Positions 55,416-62,475 are shown, counted from the stretch's first letter. The stretch: 64,000 nt of DNA from Flavobacterium ajazii (GCF_010614725.1 NZ_JAAEHL010000008.1:62001-126000), one strand, 5' to 3'. A program made the numbers and translations. Notes: generated from the letters alone by a model not told the origin.

Positions 55416-56144
55416 TTACTTATTTCTTCCTTTTTCATTTGGATAAAATGACTGGACAACATCACTCTGCCAAAATTCTTTTGTTTCAATATCCATACAA
55501 CTCAGTTTTCCATAAAAACCTGCTCCGGTATCCACATTCCAAACATTACAACCCTGCATCGGAATTTCTACATCATAATGTAATGTTGGTGTATGACCGA
55601 TATAAATTTCATTAAAAAGCAATAATCGTTTTGGGTAAGAAAGAGAATCTTTTTTGATTCTTTTATCCATTGTTAAAGCCATTTCCCACAATGTTCTGTC
55701 CCAGGAATAATTGGTTTTATAATGCTCTTTTTCCGGACCGTGCATGGATGAGAAACCAGCGTGAATGAATAAGTTGTTATTTTCATCTACAAAGTAATCT
55801 TTCATTGCATTGAAAAAATTACGATGTCTTTCTTTTTCAGAAAGAGCAATTCCTGTATAACTCTCTATTGTTGACTTTCCTCCGTGCAGAAACCAAATAT
55901 CGTTTACAACATTGTCTTCTAGCCATTCCTGACACCAGGCATCATGATTTCCTTTTATAAAAATACATTCCTGTTTTTGAGACAATTCAATAAGAAAATC
56001 AATCAATTGTTTTGACTCGCTCCAACCATCAACATAATCACCAAGAAAAATAAAACGGTCACTTACTGAATATTCAATTCTTTCCAACAATTGAGTTAAA
56101 GCTTTCAAACCGCCGTGAATATCTCCAAAAACTAAGGTTCTCAT
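55416..56144 (-). CDS. Metallophosphoesterase (ApaH/PrpE-like)
   Basis: This calcineurin-like phosphoesterase has GDIHGG (7-12), GDYVDGW (35-41) and GNHDAW (65-70), which supply the usual Asp, His, Asn ligands for a di-metal site. The length of 242 aa resembles bacterial Ser/Thr phosphatases and diadenosine tetraphosphatases. In an operon built round ADP-ribose, it may hydrolyse ADP-ribose 1''-phosphate, cyclic phosphates or dinucleotides, but a protein phosphatase is equally allowed. It starts 38 bp downstream of the third macro-domain gene. Confidence 0.82.
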   Translation of the reverse strand: MRTLVFGDIHGGLKALTQLLERIEYSVSDRFIFLGDYVDGWSESKQLIDFLIELSQKQECIFIKGNHDAWCQEWLEDNVVNDIWFLHGGKSTIESYTGIALSEKERHRNFFNAMKDYFVDENNNLFIHAGFSSMHGPEKEHYKTNYSWDRTLWEMALTMDKRIKKDSLSYPKRLLLFNEIYIGHTPTLHYDVEIPMQGCNVWNVDTGAGFYGKLSCMDIETKEFWQSDVVQSFYPNEKGRNK

Positions 56145-56181
56145 TATATTTAATTATAAATAAAGTAGTGGTTTTTAGTAC

Positions 56182-56784
56182 TTAATAATCCCAGATTAAT
56201 CCTTTTTCGTTTAGTGTATATTGGTACTTTTGGGCATCTCCGAAAGTTTTATATTCTTTGTAATTTTTATTTATAATTTCATCATAAGCCAAAAACATTT
56301 GATTTGAAGCTGTATGAAAAGGCATTCTTCCACATCCAGTACATAACCCCGGAATTGTGACTGTTTCTATTTTAGGATTATTTATACAGGCTATCAAAAT
56401 TGCTTTCATAGCTAGATAGGCATTTACTGAAGTTGCAATATTAAAGCTCATTGGAACTCGCATAGTTGGAGCTGAAATCAAAAAAGGAACTTCACTATCT
56501 CCCGTTTCTAATGTGATTGATCTTCCAATTAAGAGTTCTCTTTCATCAAGTTGAGCAATTTTTGTTTGAAGTTCATCTTGCAAATGCCATCCAAATCTTT
56601 CTGATAAATGCCAATCTAATCCACCGTCCATGAAGCCGAATGAATTTGCCGGACTTACAACTGCATCCGATTTTATTTTTGTAATATCCCCTTTTATTAT
56701 ACTGAGATTCTCACATTCTGAAAAATCATTTCTCCATGAATTGCCAAGTTCATCTTCTAAGTAAACCAATTTTATATGTAGCAT
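56182..56784 (-). CDS. Macro domain protein (Appr-1''-p/ADP-ribose binding)
   Basis: The 200-aa protein carries one macro domain. The ADP-ribose-binding elements are KGDITKIKSDAVVSPANS (31-48), FMDGGLD (51-57) and a C-terminal loop PGLCTGCGRMP (about 144-154), which replaces the usual STGIYG-like loop. A short N-terminal extension (LVYLEDELGNSWRND) is seen in front. It lies 9 bp downstream of the KptA gene. Cys and Gly residues in the loop may point to a different catalytic mode from MacroD. It may hydrolyse ADP-ribose 1''-phosphate or O-acetyl-ADP-ribose, or only bind ADP-ribose. Confidence 0.83.
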   Translation of the reverse strand: MLHIKLVYLEDELGNSWRNDFSECENLSIIKGDITKIKSDAVVSPANSFGFMDGGLDWHLSERFGWHLQDELQTKIAQLDERELLIGRSITLETGDSEVPFLISAPTMRVPMSFNIATSVNAYLAMKAILIACINNPKIETVTIPGLCTGCGRMPFHTASNQMFLAYDEIINKNYKEYKTFGDAQKYQYTLNEKGLIWDY

Positions 56785-56793
56785 AATTTTGAA

Positions 56794-57336
56794 TTAAAAT
56801 TGAATATATTTTGCCGGAACCTCATCTGTCAGCCAAACATTATTTTCAGACAAATAAAATTTGAATCCGTCTCTATACATGGCACCGCTTCTAACGGTTA
56901 AGATTTGAGGAATTCCACGACGGCTTCCTACTTTTGTTGCCGTTTCTTTGTCTTTGGAAAGATGTACGTGCTGACGGCTCATTTTCTTCAAACCTTCTTT
57001 TCTGATACTTTCCATAAATTTTCCAACGGTTCCGTGATATAAATATTCTGAAGGTTCTGTTTCAGGTAAGTCTAATTCAACCGAAATAGAATGTCCCTGA
57101 CTTGCACGGATTTTGGTTTTATCTTCGTTATAAGCAAAACGCTTTTTATCGTTATTTTCTACAACGTAGTGTAAAAGGACTGCGTCTAATTTATTTCCTT
57201 TTTGTGAGCATTTCAAGATCAATTCTTCTACATCTGCCCAGCCATTTTCGTCTAATTTTAAACCGATTTTTTCTGGCGAATGTCTAAGTACGAGACTTAG
57301 AAATTTGCTTACGGTTTTTGCTGTTTGTTCATTCAT
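56794..57336 (-). CDS. kptA: RNA 2'-phosphotransferase (KptA/Tpt1)
   Basis: This NAD-using enzyme removes 2'-phosphates from RNA, giving ADP-ribose 1'',2''-cyclic phosphate. The N-terminal winged-helix part has SKFLSLVLRHSPEKIGL with Arg18, and IRASQGHS carries Arg77 and His82. HGT (101-103) and SRQHVHLS then form the NAD site, with Arg139/Arg140 in GSRRG. The expected Arg-His-Arg-Arg residues can be assigned. The length of 180 aa is normal. It sits among macro-domain genes that could process its ADP-ribose cyclic phosphate product. Bacterial KptA has no known tRNA splicing role and may ADP-ribosylate nucleic acid ends. Confidence 0.88.
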   Translation of the reverse strand: MNEQTAKTVSKFLSLVLRHSPEKIGLKLDENGWADVEELILKCSQKGNKLDAVLLHYVVENNDKKRFAYNEDKTKIRASQGHSISVELDLPETEPSEYLYHGTVGKFMESIRKEGLKKMSRQHVHLSKDKETATKVGSRRGIPQILTVRSGAMYRDGFKFYLSENNVWLTDEVPAKYIQF

Positions 57337-57350
57337 TTTTATTTCTTTAT

Positions 57351-57821
57351 CTAAAAGTCATATACAATGACTTCAATATTGTTATCTAAAAGCGTTTTAA
57401 GAATGATTGGTTCAATCATTTCCCATTTTCCGCCTGCTAATCCGCATCCAATTCTTGGCATATGAATAGATGCTTTATTTGTTTTTGCAAAATCAGAAAC
57501 CGTTTTTAATCCCTCTTCAATAGCGTTATATCGAATTGGAGCGCCGCCGTTTTCGTCTTTATTTATTTTATGCTGTCCTATTAAATTGGCTACCCATAAA
57601 TCTTCTTCGACTTGGACAAACTGCACTTTACCTAATTCAAAATTATTTTTCGTTTTAAACCATTCACGATATTGTTTTTCAGGTTCTTTCCATCTTTTTG
57701 AAATTGCCATAACAAATCCTTTTCCCCAACCACCTATATCATTACAAACATGAACGATTATTTTGTTTCCCGAATTCTTAGGTGATGTTGCATCTCCTTT
57801 TATATATTGAATGTCTTTCAT
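57351..57821 (-). CDS. Macro domain protein, ALC1/TARG1-like class
   Basis: A 156-aa single macro domain of the class that includes TARG1, ALC1 and DarG-type macros: IKGDATSP, then IVHVCNDIGGWGKGFVMAISKRW in the ribose loop and IHMPRIGCGLAGGKWE in the C-terminal loop. Members of this class remove ADP-ribose from glutamate or DNA bases or just bind it. ATG 57821 (MKDIQYIKGD) is used because the 57842 start adds only a hydrophobic leader. It is placed 14 bp from KptA. No DarT gene is next to it, so it is not an obvious DarTG antitoxin. Confidence 0.83.
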   Translation of the reverse strand: MKDIQYIKGDATSPKNSGNKIIVHVCNDIGGWGKGFVMAISKRWKEPEKQYREWFKTKNNFELGKVQFVQVEEDLWVANLIGQHKINKDENGGAPIRYNAIEEGLKTVSDFAKTNKASIHMPRIGCGLAGGKWEMIEPIILKTLLDNNIEVIVYDF

Positions 57822-57892
57822 TTTTATTCTTATTACAATCAAACGTTCCTACGAAACGTAAATAACAACTGATAATTTTTATTCTACCGACG

Positions 57893-57913
57893 AAATGTTC
57901 CGATGGAACATTT
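57893..57913. repeat. Short palindrome between two macro-domain genes
   Basis: AAATGTTCC-GAT-GGAACATTT is a perfect 9-bp-arm palindrome overlapping the stop codon of the MacroD-type gene. A related GTTCCTACGAAACG half lies at 57844. It is REP-like and within the operon, so it may form an RNA hairpin between cistrons. Confidence 0.6.
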
Positions 57914-58418
57914 ACAATAGGTTTTTGTAAATTTTGTAATTTTCATCATCGAAACAGACAAATATTACTTTTTCTATTTCAATCGATTTTTCAAAATCTT
58001 TTACTGTTTTTACTGCTATTTCTGCGGCTTTATCTTTTGGAAAATGATAAATTCCAGTACTAATATTTGGAAAAGCAATAGATTTTATTCCATTTTGAAT
58101 GGCTAGATTCAGACTATTTTTATAGCAGTCAGCCAACAGCTTTGATTTTTCTTCTTTATCACCATTCCAAACTGGTCCAACAGTGTGAATTACATATTTA
58201 GAAGGCAGATTTCCTGCTGCTGTTATAACAGCTTCTCCTGTTTTACAACCTCCTTGTTTATTTCGAATTTGAATACATTCATCTAAAATTGCTTTACCTC
58301 CTTTACGATGAATTGCTCCATCAACACCTCCGCCTCCAAGTAAGGAAGTATTAGCTGCATTTACTATTGCATCAACCTTGATTTCTGTTATGTCTGCTTT
58401 TAGAAGTTCAATTGTCAT
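57912..58418 (-). CDS. O-acetyl-ADP-ribose deacetylase (MacroD/YmdB type)
   Basis: This 168-aa macro domain of the MacroD class removes O-acetyl-ADP-ribose or ADP-ribose from acidic residues. [31 protein letters not shown] (7-37) contains Asn20, Asn23 and Asp33, and [13 protein letters not shown] is the C-terminal ribose loop. All are intact. It overlaps the stop of the J1-like gene by the ATGA arrangement at 58415-58418, so the two are translationally coupled. It is the most typical of the three macro proteins in the operon and the one whose activity is best predicted. Confidence 0.9.
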   Translation of the reverse strand: MTIELLKADITEIKVDAIVNAANTSLLGGGGVDGAIHRKGGKAILDECIQIRNKQGGCKTGEAVITAAGNLPSKYVIHTVGPVWNGDKEEKSKLLADCYKNSLNLAIQNGIKSIAFPNISTGIYHFPKDKAAEIAVKTVKDFEKSIEIEKVIFVCFDDENYKIYKNLL

Positions 58419-58828
58419 TTTCTGAATCTGTTTAATCGAAGCATTAATTCTGCATTAGTACTTTCGATGGAACGATTTGTAAAATAAACGTTTACCAATT
58501 CAATTTCTCCAACAATATTAGAATTGAAATCATCTAAATCTTCAGACGGAATCCAAAGTTCATTATGATTTTTATCGCCTACATTTTGAATTTCATATTT
58601 CTCCAGAAAAGCAATTTTTACTTCAAAGACAGTTACAATTCCAATAAATCCTGAAAATTCATCGACGGTATTCCATTCAAAAGCAATTTGATCTGCATAT
58701 TGCTGATTCGTTACTGGATAAAAAATAGGTTGCCATTCTAATCTTGGCGGAAATGATTTATAATCGGACTCTGCGATTAATTCCATCTCTTTTAATCCTA
58801 CCGGACGATATAATCTTGTTGTTTCCAT
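58415..58828 (-). CDS. ADP-ribosylation/crystallin J1-like small protein
   Basis: A 137-aa protein that resembles, as far as I remember, short database entries named ADP-ribosylation/crystallin J1, although it does not contain the DraG motifs. [16 protein letters not shown] opens it and [14 protein letters not shown] follows; the C-terminal part [13 protein letters not shown] suggests a beta-rich fold. The start LYRPVG resembles the nucleotide-binding start of some ADP-ribosyltransferase-fold proteins. Function is unknown. Tight coupling (ATGA overlap with the macro gene and 6 bp to NADAR) suggests it handles ADP-ribose or guards one of these enzymes. Confidence 0.6.
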   Translation of the reverse strand: METTRLYRPVGLKEMELIAESDYKSFPPRLEWQPIFYPVTNQQYADQIAFEWNTVDEFSGFIGIVTVFEVKIAFLEKYEIQNVGDKNHNELWIPSEDLDDFNSNIVGEIELVNVYFTNRSIESTNAELMLRLNRFRK

Positions 58829-58834
58829 AATCCT

Positions 58835-59371
58835 TTATTTCAATTCATCCCTAACTTCCATCAAAGCAAAACCTAAAAGATTCAAGCCTCTCCATTTTTC
58901 AGGAATTAAAATATCTTTATGATCTTCAGCCATTCCAATTCCCCAGATTGGATCTACGGGGCTTGCTTCAACCAAAACTCTTTCTTTTGTATTTAAAAGA
59001 AATGTTTTTAAATCTTTATTTTGGCTGAACTTATGATAGTTCCCTTGTTTTACAATCTCAAATCGGTTTTCTAGCCAAAGGTTGTCATCATAATTTCTTA
59101 CCTCACGACCCAATTTTTTGGCTTCGGCAGGAGAATCCGCTTGAAGGATTTTTTCTAAGATTTCTTCATCCTGAAACAATTCGGCTTTTTTGGCCATCAT
59201 CCAGTGTTCGGCCGTTTTATAGGTCACTTTTTCAACTTTAAAAGAACTTAACCACCATTGACTAAAACAGGTTTTGGTAATTTTTCCGTCTTTATTAGGT
59301 TGATGTCCCCAGAAAAATAAAAACTTACTTTCTGGAGCTATATTTTCTGTATTGTATTTCATTTTTTTCAA
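58835..59371 (-). CDS. NADAR domain protein (YbiA-like)
   Basis: The NADAR fold cleaves N-glycosidic bonds. Known members remove ADP-ribose from guanine in DNA or hydrolyse riboflavin intermediates. The 178-aa protein has LFFWGHQ (18-24), CFSQWW (35-40), YKTAEHWMMAKKA (51-63, with Glu55), SPVDPIWGIGMAEDH (137-151) and NLLGFALMEVRDEL at the end, all core motifs. It is separated by 37 bp from the Prs-like gene and 6 bp from the J1-like gene. ATG 59362 would shorten it by three residues. A DNA-guanine de-ADP-ribosylation role is inferred from the operon rather than shown. Confidence 0.85.
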   Translation of the reverse strand: MKKMKYNTENIAPESKFLFFWGHQPNKDGKITKTCFSQWWLSSFKVEKVTYKTAEHWMMAKKAELFQDEEILEKILQADSPAEAKKLGREVRNYDDNLWLENRFEIVKQGNYHKFSQNKDLKTFLLNTKERVLVEASPVDPIWGIGMAEDHKDILIPEKWRGLNLLGFALMEVRDELK

Positions 59372-59408
59372 GTTTTAGGTTTCAGGCTCTTAGAGAACTT
59401 GAAACTTT

Positions 59409-60242
59409 TTAAATTAATTGATCTAATCCAATTACTTGAACATTTTCTCCGTCAAAGTCTTTAAAAGAGTTCGTTGTAAAAATGCCGTCAAAGCAATTTA
59501 AAACTTCGAATCCTTTGTTGAAAATTCCGTGGCTTACTGCTAAGTAAAGTTTTCCGGCATTTTTCTTTTTTAGTTCTTCTGCTAAACCAACGAAAGTTCC
59601 GCCGCCGTCACAGATATCATCTACAATTAAACAATCCATTCCCTGCAAATCCTCTTCATAAACTTTAAATCCAGATAATTTTCCTGTTTTTACATCTCGG
59701 CTTTTACTACATTCTACAACTTCAACTCCGCCTAAATATTCAGAAACTTTATAGATTTTCTTCAAAGCACCGCCGTCTGGAGAAATCAATTTTACGTTTT
59801 GACCAATCTTATTTAGCACTTCTTTTATAAAAGTATAGTTCGGAATTACGGTACTATTATTCAACAAAGCCGGAGTTACTTCAGAGTGAGCATCAAAAAC
59901 AAATACTTTATTCAATTGCATGGCATTGATAATATCAGCATATACTTTTACAGATAATGGCTCACCGGGAATCATAACACGGTCTTGTCTCGCAGCTGGA
60001 AAATACGGAATAAAAAGATCGATAATCTTAACGTCCATTCTGCGTAACGCATCTACTGTGATACACAACAATCCCAAATCGTTGAAAGAATTTAATCTAT
60101 GTGTAATCGTTACTTTCTGGTTTACATCAAAATCCGGATTAATTTTGATATGAGGTTCTCCTCCAGAAAAGGTAAAACTTTGAAATTTGATTTCTTCCTG
60201 ATCTTGAATAGGAGCAAATTTTGGGTCGAGATTTAGTATCAT
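59409..60242 (-). CDS. prs: Ribose-phosphate pyrophosphokinase-like (short Prs)
   Basis: A 277-aa Prs paralogue, shorter than the usual 310-320 residues and with an altered start. The ATP-site PAARQDRVM (82-90), FDAHS with His119 and the PRPP loop VDDICDGGGTF (207-217) are intact. The core is therefore functional in principle. It is the first gene of the NAD/ADP-ribose operon and lies just behind the promoter/operator block. Making PRPP for the Nampt at the end of the operon is the simplest role. A homologous enzyme in phage NARP1 (Adps) instead pyrophosphorylates ADP-ribose, and the GGG in place of the common TGG loop deserves comparison. Confidence 0.85.
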   Translation of the reverse strand: MILNLDPKFAPIQDQEEIKFQSFTFSGGEPHIKINPDFDVNQKVTITHRLNSFNDLGLLCITVDALRRMDVKIIDLFIPYFPAARQDRVMIPGEPLSVKVYADIINAMQLNKVFVFDAHSEVTPALLNNSTVIPNYTFIKEVLNKIGQNVKLISPDGGALKKIYKVSEYLGGVEVVECSKSRDVKTGKLSGFKVYEEDLQGMDCLIVDDICDGGGTFVGLAEELKKKNAGKLYLAVSHGIFNKGFEVLNCFDGIFTTNSFKDFDGENVQVIGLDQLI

Positions 60243-60252
60243 AGTTTTTTAG

Positions 60253-60273
60253 TTTGCGTTAATTATAAGCAAA
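60253..60273. promoter_or_regulatory. Candidate NrtR operator 1 (overlaps -7 box of prs)
   Basis: The outer arms TTTGC and GCAAA and the central GTTA/TAA-like bases follow the pattern of the better palindrome at 60305, matching about 15 of its 18 symmetric positions. It covers the last four bases of the -7 element and the predicted start of transcription, so a bound repressor would block initiation. The assignment as NrtR site is by position and by the divergent regulator gene. Confidence 0.5.
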
Positions 60274-60299
60274 TGTAGAATTAAATTTTAAATAAACAA
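60270..60299 (-). promoter_or_regulatory. Promoter of the prs-NADAR-macro-kptA-nadV operon
   Basis: On the - strand, TTG (60299-60297), exactly 19 bp and TACATTTG (60277-60270) match the Bacteroidota consensus. Transcription would start near 60263 and the prs ATG is at 60242. Palindromes abut both sides (60253-60273 and 60305-60325), as expected of a tightly repressed promoter. Confidence 0.75.
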
Positions 60300-60304
60300 T
60301 TTAT

Positions 60305-60325
60305 TTTGTGTAAAAATTACGCAAA
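60305..60325. promoter_or_regulatory. Candidate NrtR operator 2 (upstream of the -33 box)
   Basis: The 21-bp palindrome TTTGyGTAA, 3 bp, TTACrCAAA has 16 of 18 arm positions symmetric. It begins 6 bp upstream of the -33 element of the prs promoter and overlaps the last codons of the nrtR gene. The same layout with site 1 suggests cooperative binding or a repression loop across the 52-bp centre-to-centre spacing. Confidence 0.55.
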
Positions 60326-61009
60326 CTTTATTTCGAAGTGAAAACCTTTTTCAGTTAATTCATTATATTTCAATTTATTAAACTTAAAAAGCTTGGCTGG
60401 ACGACCGGTTTTTATGGGTGAAAATTTTTCGGTTTCTTCTAAAATTCCGTAACTGAGTATTTTTTTTCTGAAGTTTCTGCGGTCAATTTCTTTTTCTAAA
60501 ATCGTACAATACAGGTTTTCGAGATCTGAAAAAAGGAATTCTTCCGGAAGTAAATCAAAACCAATTGGCTCGTATGTCAATTTTGATTTTAATCTGTCAA
60601 TTGCTTTTTGTAATATCAAATTATGATCGAATGCCAAAGGCGTAATTTCATCAATTTTAAACCATTGTACTCTTTCGGCATCCGTATTGGCTTTAATATC
60701 TAAATTAGAAGCATCGACTAAAGCATAATACGCCACCGAAATAACACGATTTCTGGAGTCTCTGTAAATATCATCTCCAAAAGTATAGAGCTGCTCCATA
60801 AAAGTAAGTTTTACATTGGTTTCTTCGTGCAGCTCGCGAATAACAGCATCGCTCAAAGATTCTGAATTTTGAACTAAACCGCCAGGTAAAGCCCAATATT
60901 TTTCTGAAGTTCCAAATTGCTGTTCAATCAATAGCACATATAAACCATTGTTTTTATATCCAAAAACAATCGCATCTACAGCAATTCTAATATTTTGTAA
61001 ATTTTCCAT
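60317..61009 (-). CDS. nrtR: NrtR-type Nudix/winged-helix transcriptional regulator
   Basis: The protein joins an N-terminal Nudix domain to a C-terminal winged helix and is the NrtR repressor family, which responds to ADP-ribose and controls NAD genes. The Nudix box is complete: G-x5-E-x7-REL-x-EE at about residues 45-68. The C-terminal GRPAKLFKFNKLKYNELTEKGF is the DNA-binding domain. ATG 61009 (MENLQNIRI) is chosen over 61051. A -7 box TATATTTG lies upstream (61036-61029) without a -33. A complete Nudix box is unusual for pure NrtR regulators, so it may also hydrolyse ADP-ribose. It is 74 bp ahead of prs. Confidence 0.85.
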   Translation of the reverse strand: MENLQNIRIAVDAIVFGYKNNGLYVLLIEQQFGTSEKYWALPGGLVQNSESLSDAVIRELHEETNVKLTFMEQLYTFGDDIYRDSRNRVISVAYYALVDASNLDIKANTDAERVQWFKIDEITPLAFDHNLILQKAIDRLKSKLTYEPIGFDLLPEEFLFSDLENLYCTILEKEIDRRNFRKKILSYGILEETEKFSPIKTGRPAKLFKFNKLKYNELTEKGFHFEIKFA

Positions 61010-61117
61010 AATCAAAAATCGTATCAAACAAATATAACGAATGAGAGCCAATTTTATAATCTAAAGCTTTCGCCTAAATCATAAAATTGACTCTCCGTAT
61101 TTTTTATTACTATTTAT

Positions 61118-61483
61118 TTAATCTATCACTACATCTTTATCTAAAGTCATTGTACAACTACTTCCTAATCTTGAAAGTGTTATATCGGCTTTAACCTGAT
61201 AAGTTCCTGAACCGGCATAAGTATGCGGAACAGCACCTGGTGTCTTAATATTTTTTACTGGTGTTCCATCGCCAAAAGTCCATTTCACATAAGTTATTTT
61301 GTTGGTTCCGCTGTATTGTATAGAATAATTAATAACTTTTGAATTGGATGGATCTGGCGAATGTTTCAGTTCTGTCAGAAGTGAATCTTCAAGACAATCT
61401 ACTATATGTTCGTCATCGTGTTTACAAGAATTCGCGATGAAAGACAATGATACAAGCATCAAAATTGCTGTAAACTTTTTCAT
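61118..61483 (-). CDS. PKD-domain lipoprotein
   Basis: This 121-aa lipoprotein (signal to Cys20 in IANSC) has a single PKD domain: YVKWTFGDGTPV followed by PHTYAGSGTYQVKADI, the usual PKD signature. PKD domains mostly serve protein-protein or carbohydrate contact on the cell surface. The gene stands alone on the - strand between nrtR and the LysR gene and shows no obvious link to either. Confidence 0.75.
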   Translation of the reverse strand: MKKFTAILMLVSLSFIANSCKHDDEHIVDCLEDSLLTELKHSPDPSNSKVINYSIQYSGTNKITYVKWTFGDGTPVKNIKTPGAVPHTYAGSGTYQVKADITLSRLGSSCTMTLDKDVVID

Positions 61484-61569
61484 AATCAGTTTGTTTTTTT
61501 AATCCCTATATCAAATTTATTCTTTTTAGAAACAAATCGGGAATAAAATTCTGATTTTCAAATAGTTTA

Positions 61570-62475
61570 TCACAGTCTGTTTCCAAAAAACAATTTAAGT
61601 TCCTTTTCAATAATATCAAAAAATGATTTCAAGTTATTGTTTTTGGGAGCCAGCAAATACACAAATTCTTCAGGTACGTGAAAACTATTCCACAATAACT
61701 GCAATTTGTTTTTCTTAATAAAATCTCTTGCGTTACAATTCCATGTAGCAGCAACTCCTTCATTTTTGCCTAAAAGTCGAAGCATTTCAGATTCTGAAGG
61801 AATAATGTAATTAGGAACCATTGAAGGTCTCTTTTTATTGAAAGCATGAAGCCAAAATAACTTTATATGCGGAATTCTCGCATCGTGACTGTACCATTTT
61901 TGCGCATTCAGCCATTGTTCGATTTCGGTAAAATTATCTGATTTTAATTTTTGACGGAATTCGGTTATATCTAAAGAAGTTGGAGCAACTAATATCAATT
62001 TAATTTTTCCGACAATTTCATAAGTAGTATCAAACGTATCAAACCTTTTTGTTGTAATGGCAAAATCCAGTTTTTTGGCATCGACCAATGCAAACAGTTC
62101 ATCATTTTCTGCGAAAGTAAAATCAATTAAATCAAATTTTGAAATTAGAAGATTTCCAACGCATTCAAAAAGGTGTTTAGAGATCCCAACAGAAATTAAA
62201 CGATTTGCATCTTCTGCTTTCGCTCTAAAACTGGTTTCGACACTTTCGAGACGATCAAGTGCATCTATAATCAAATTATTCAGTAACTTAGCGTATTCTG
62301 TTGGTTCAACACCTTTTGATTTTCGGTTAAATAATTTATTACCAACATGCGCTTCTAACATAGAAATTTGCTGACTAACCGCAGGCTGACTCATAAACAA
62401 CTCTTTGGCGGCAACCGAAAAATTACCATTTTTATAAACCGCTTTAAATGTTCTGTACCATTCTAGATTTACCAT
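61570..62475 (-). CDS. LysR family transcriptional regulator
   Basis: The protein is a 301-aa LysR regulator with an N-terminal winged helix-turn-helix (FKAVYKNGNFSVAAKELFMSQPAVSQQISMLEAHVG) and a substrate-binding domain of the usual size. It is divergent from the exported DJ-1-like gene with an 86-bp intergenic region, the standard layout for LysR control of the neighbour. An inducer cannot be guessed from the sequence. Confidence 0.87.
   Translation of the reverse strand: MVNLEWYRTFKAVYKNGNFSVAAKELFMSQPAVSQQISMLEAHVGNKLFNRKSKGVEPTEYAKLLNNLIIDALDRLESVETSFRAKAEDANRLISVGISKHLFECVGNLLISKFDLIDFTFAENDELFALVDAKKLDFAITTKRFDTFDTTYEIVGKIKLILVAPTSLDITEFRQKLKSDNFTEIEQWLNAQKWYSHDARIPHIKLFWLHAFNKKRPSMVPNYIIPSESEMLRLLGKNEGVAATWNCNARDFIKKNKLQLLWNSFHVPEEFVYLLAPKNNNLKSFFDIIEKELKLFFGNRL

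Noticed and set aside
57351-57821. DarTG-like toxin-antitoxin based on the TARG1-like macro domain
   Set aside because: No DarT-type ADP-ribosyltransferase gene adjoins the macro gene; the neighbours are KptA and another macro domain in a larger operon.
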